A stretch of 57,500 nt of DNA from Cryptomeria japonica (lineage: Eukaryota > Streptophyta > Pinopsida > Cupressales > Cupressaceae). The DNA lies in contig NC_081413.1 of NCBI RefSeq assembly GCF_030272615.1, forward strand, positions 17,679,785 to 17,737,284, written 5' to 3'. Shown here piece after piece: positions 56,187 to 57,500 of the stretch. The notes beneath the pieces were generated by a model. The model did no database searches. It worked only from the letters and a program-made list of their open reading frames with translations, and was not told the DNA's origin. Position 1 is the stretch's first letter, and every line of letters begins with the position of its first letter. Made by a program: the position numbers and the translations under genes.

Positions 56187-56820
56187 TTGAGCTTCACGAA
56201 CTATCCTTTAGACCTTAGAAACCATTGATCACCATGAGAAAACAAGGAAGAGTCCAACCGATGCTTTTGAACAACTTTTTAAGCACAAAAGATCGGACAT
56301 ATTAAAATAATTTAAAATATTAAATTATTATTTGAGAAATAATTTAAATATTTCAAATATATTGCTTTGGCCGAAGAAAAATGGTTTAACTTTCAAATGG
56401 TAGGGAGTTAGGTCCTAAAATTTGAAACACGTATCAATGAAAGGAGAAAAAAGTCAACACAATTATTTACACCTCATGACGAAGCCTAGGATGAGATATT
56501 TAATCATTTTGGGGACAACAGACACAAAAAATGGAAAGTTTAAAATACGACAAAGTATGAACTGGGTTCAAGTGAAAGTTGGACATGTGATACAAAATGA
56601 TATTTAGATCCTGACTGTCAACTAGTTTTCCTCAATTCATGGTGATTCTTGAAATTCTTCCATTTTTTAGATTTTGACTAGTAAGGACTTTGGATAACAC
56701 GCACATTACCTACGCGTAAACACTCATTGGACCTTTACTCGACATTAAGATCGATTTGAAGTTCAAATTTTATGTAGGCCAAATATGGGCTCAACAGCTG
56801 GCTCTGACTGGGGACAATAA
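56187..56820. other. No gene recognised
   Basis: AT-rich. A 61-codon frame at 56422-56607 shows no motif. TTTAAATATTAAATTATTATTTGAG-like palindromic AT sequence is found near 56305-56350. Confidence 0.4.
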
Positions 56821-56821
56821 C

Positions 56822-56893
56822 TGCAAAGGACGCGGGATGAACTCAAAATCTCTGCTTCGTAGGCTAGTGCACTATCCATTGGGCAATAGAGTC
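56822..56893 (-). pseudogene. tRNA-Arg(ACG)-like sequence
   Basis: Read on -, the sequence starts GACTCTATTGCCCAATGGAT, then AGTGCACTAGC, an anticodon loop CTACGAA (anticodon ACG), and GAGATTTTGAGTTCATCCC as the variable and T-arm region. This order and wording match plant tRNA-Arg. The 3' acceptor strand (CGCGTCCTTTG) does not pair with GACTCTA, and the anticodon stem has mismatches, so it is not a working tRNA. It may be a tRNA pseudogene or the head of a tRNA-derived SINE. Confidence 0.55.
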
Positions 56894-57019
56894 AAAGAGG
56901 AAACAACATAGGGAATAGCTGGAGAAACTAGACACAAACCAAAAATGGGACGAACACAACAAAACTTCTAACTAAAGTATGTACATGGTAGGCAAATCCC
57001 ACCTCAAACTTCTCCAGGA

Positions 57020-57500
57020 TTACCATACAAAACCATTCACAGGCTGAGAGAAATAGGCACCTTTGCGGATAAGTGGCGTGCATCCATGTGGCACTTGTAA
57101 GCTCAAAAGGTTGGCAAGATTGATGTGTAGAAGATGAGAAATATCTTTGAGCAATGAACCAAACAACCATATCTCATCATACATCGGCGAGCTCTCTTGA
57201 AGGATTTGGGTACCATTTTGAACATTATTGGGAATTTGTGGAATATCCTCAAGCATACCTATATCCTCTATTTGGAGATCCCTCCAATAGTCTGGTTTGC
57301 AACAAATTAACCCATGAATTGGACAACCTTCATATAATTTGTGATGTGAAGAAACTTGAGTAGATGCAACCATTGAATCAGGTTCATGACTATCAGCTTG
57401 AAAATCACCTGTAGAAATACACTCACCTGAAAACAAAGGATTGAGGTACACATTTTCACCATAGGGTAAGTCATCATTTGAAGCCTTCAAACACCAATCT
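57020..57500 (-). CDS. Unknown protein, partial, runs off the window
   Basis: Open on - from the window edge to a stop at 57020, at least 160 codons. The first in-window ATG is at 57490, but the frame is open before it, so the true start is probably outside. The sequence is protein-like and not low in complexity: NDDLPYGENVYLNPLFSGE, HKLYEGCPIHGLICCKPDYW, DIGMLEDIPQIPNNVQ, DEIWLFGSLLKDISHLLHIN. It ends NGFVW. There is no signal peptide or membrane segment that I can see. I do not recognise the family. It has no stops, unlike all other coding stretches here, so it may be an exon of a host gene; a chance open frame in old repeat DNA is the alternative. Confidence 0.35.
   Translation of the reverse strand, partial: DWCLKASNDDLPYGENVYLNPLFSGECISTGDFQADSHEPDSMVASTQVSSHHKLYEGCPIHGLICCKPDYWRDLQIEDIGMLEDIPQIPNNVQNGTQILQESSPMYDEIWLFGSLLKDISHLLHINLANLLSLQVPHGCTPLIRKGAYFSQPVNGFVW

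Overview
The window reads as repetitive nuclear DNA of a seed plant with a large genome. It is AT-rich and packed with old, nested LTR retrotransposons. It also holds a decayed plant-type pentatricopeptide-repeat (PPR) gene and a plant mobile domain (PMD) coding region. Long LTRs, heavy decay and almost no intact genes suggest a conifer or another gymnosperm, but that assignment is inference. I see no complete, functional host gene.

Layout. (1) 1-10123: Ty1/copia element on +, called copia-1 here. Its 5' LTR is cut by the window edge; gag and pol are broken. (2) 10124-12009: unassigned flank. (3) 12015-28893: Ty3/gypsy chromovirus on -, gypsy-1, with a perfect 5-bp target duplication (aagac). 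Its 3' LTR is split by a second copia element, copia-2 (13834-21254, target duplication gtaat). (4) 28899-29882: (GAT)n-type microsatellites with a duplicated protein-coding fragment. (5) 29883-42859: Tat-like Ty3/gypsy element on +, gypsy-2. It keeps gag, protease and the integrase tail but has lost RT, RNase H and the integrase core. It carries a PMD coding region in antisense. (6) 42860-51030: 5'-truncated copia-like element, element 4, with gag but no pol, followed by a long extra coding region. Two solo LTRs (45529-46718 and 47062-49315) split that region, and its reading frame continues in register when each is removed. (7) 51031-54650: unassigned, with LTR-like and weak coding remnants. 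(8) 54660-55860: PPR pseudogene on -. (9) 55961-56186: four-unit hairpin array. (10) 56822-56893: tRNA-Arg-like sequence on -. (11) 57020-57500: open reading frame on - running off the window.

The elements do not work together as a pathway. The window is a record of successive insertions: gypsy-1 entered first and copia-2 entered its LTR; element 4 was later hit by two elements that now remain as solo LTRs. Every recognised coding region has in-frame stops or frameshifts, so none is likely to be active. The two points most worth following are the antisense PMD gene inside gypsy-2 and a C-rich-loop hairpin near the 3' end of five different LTR families, whose stem bases change together between families.
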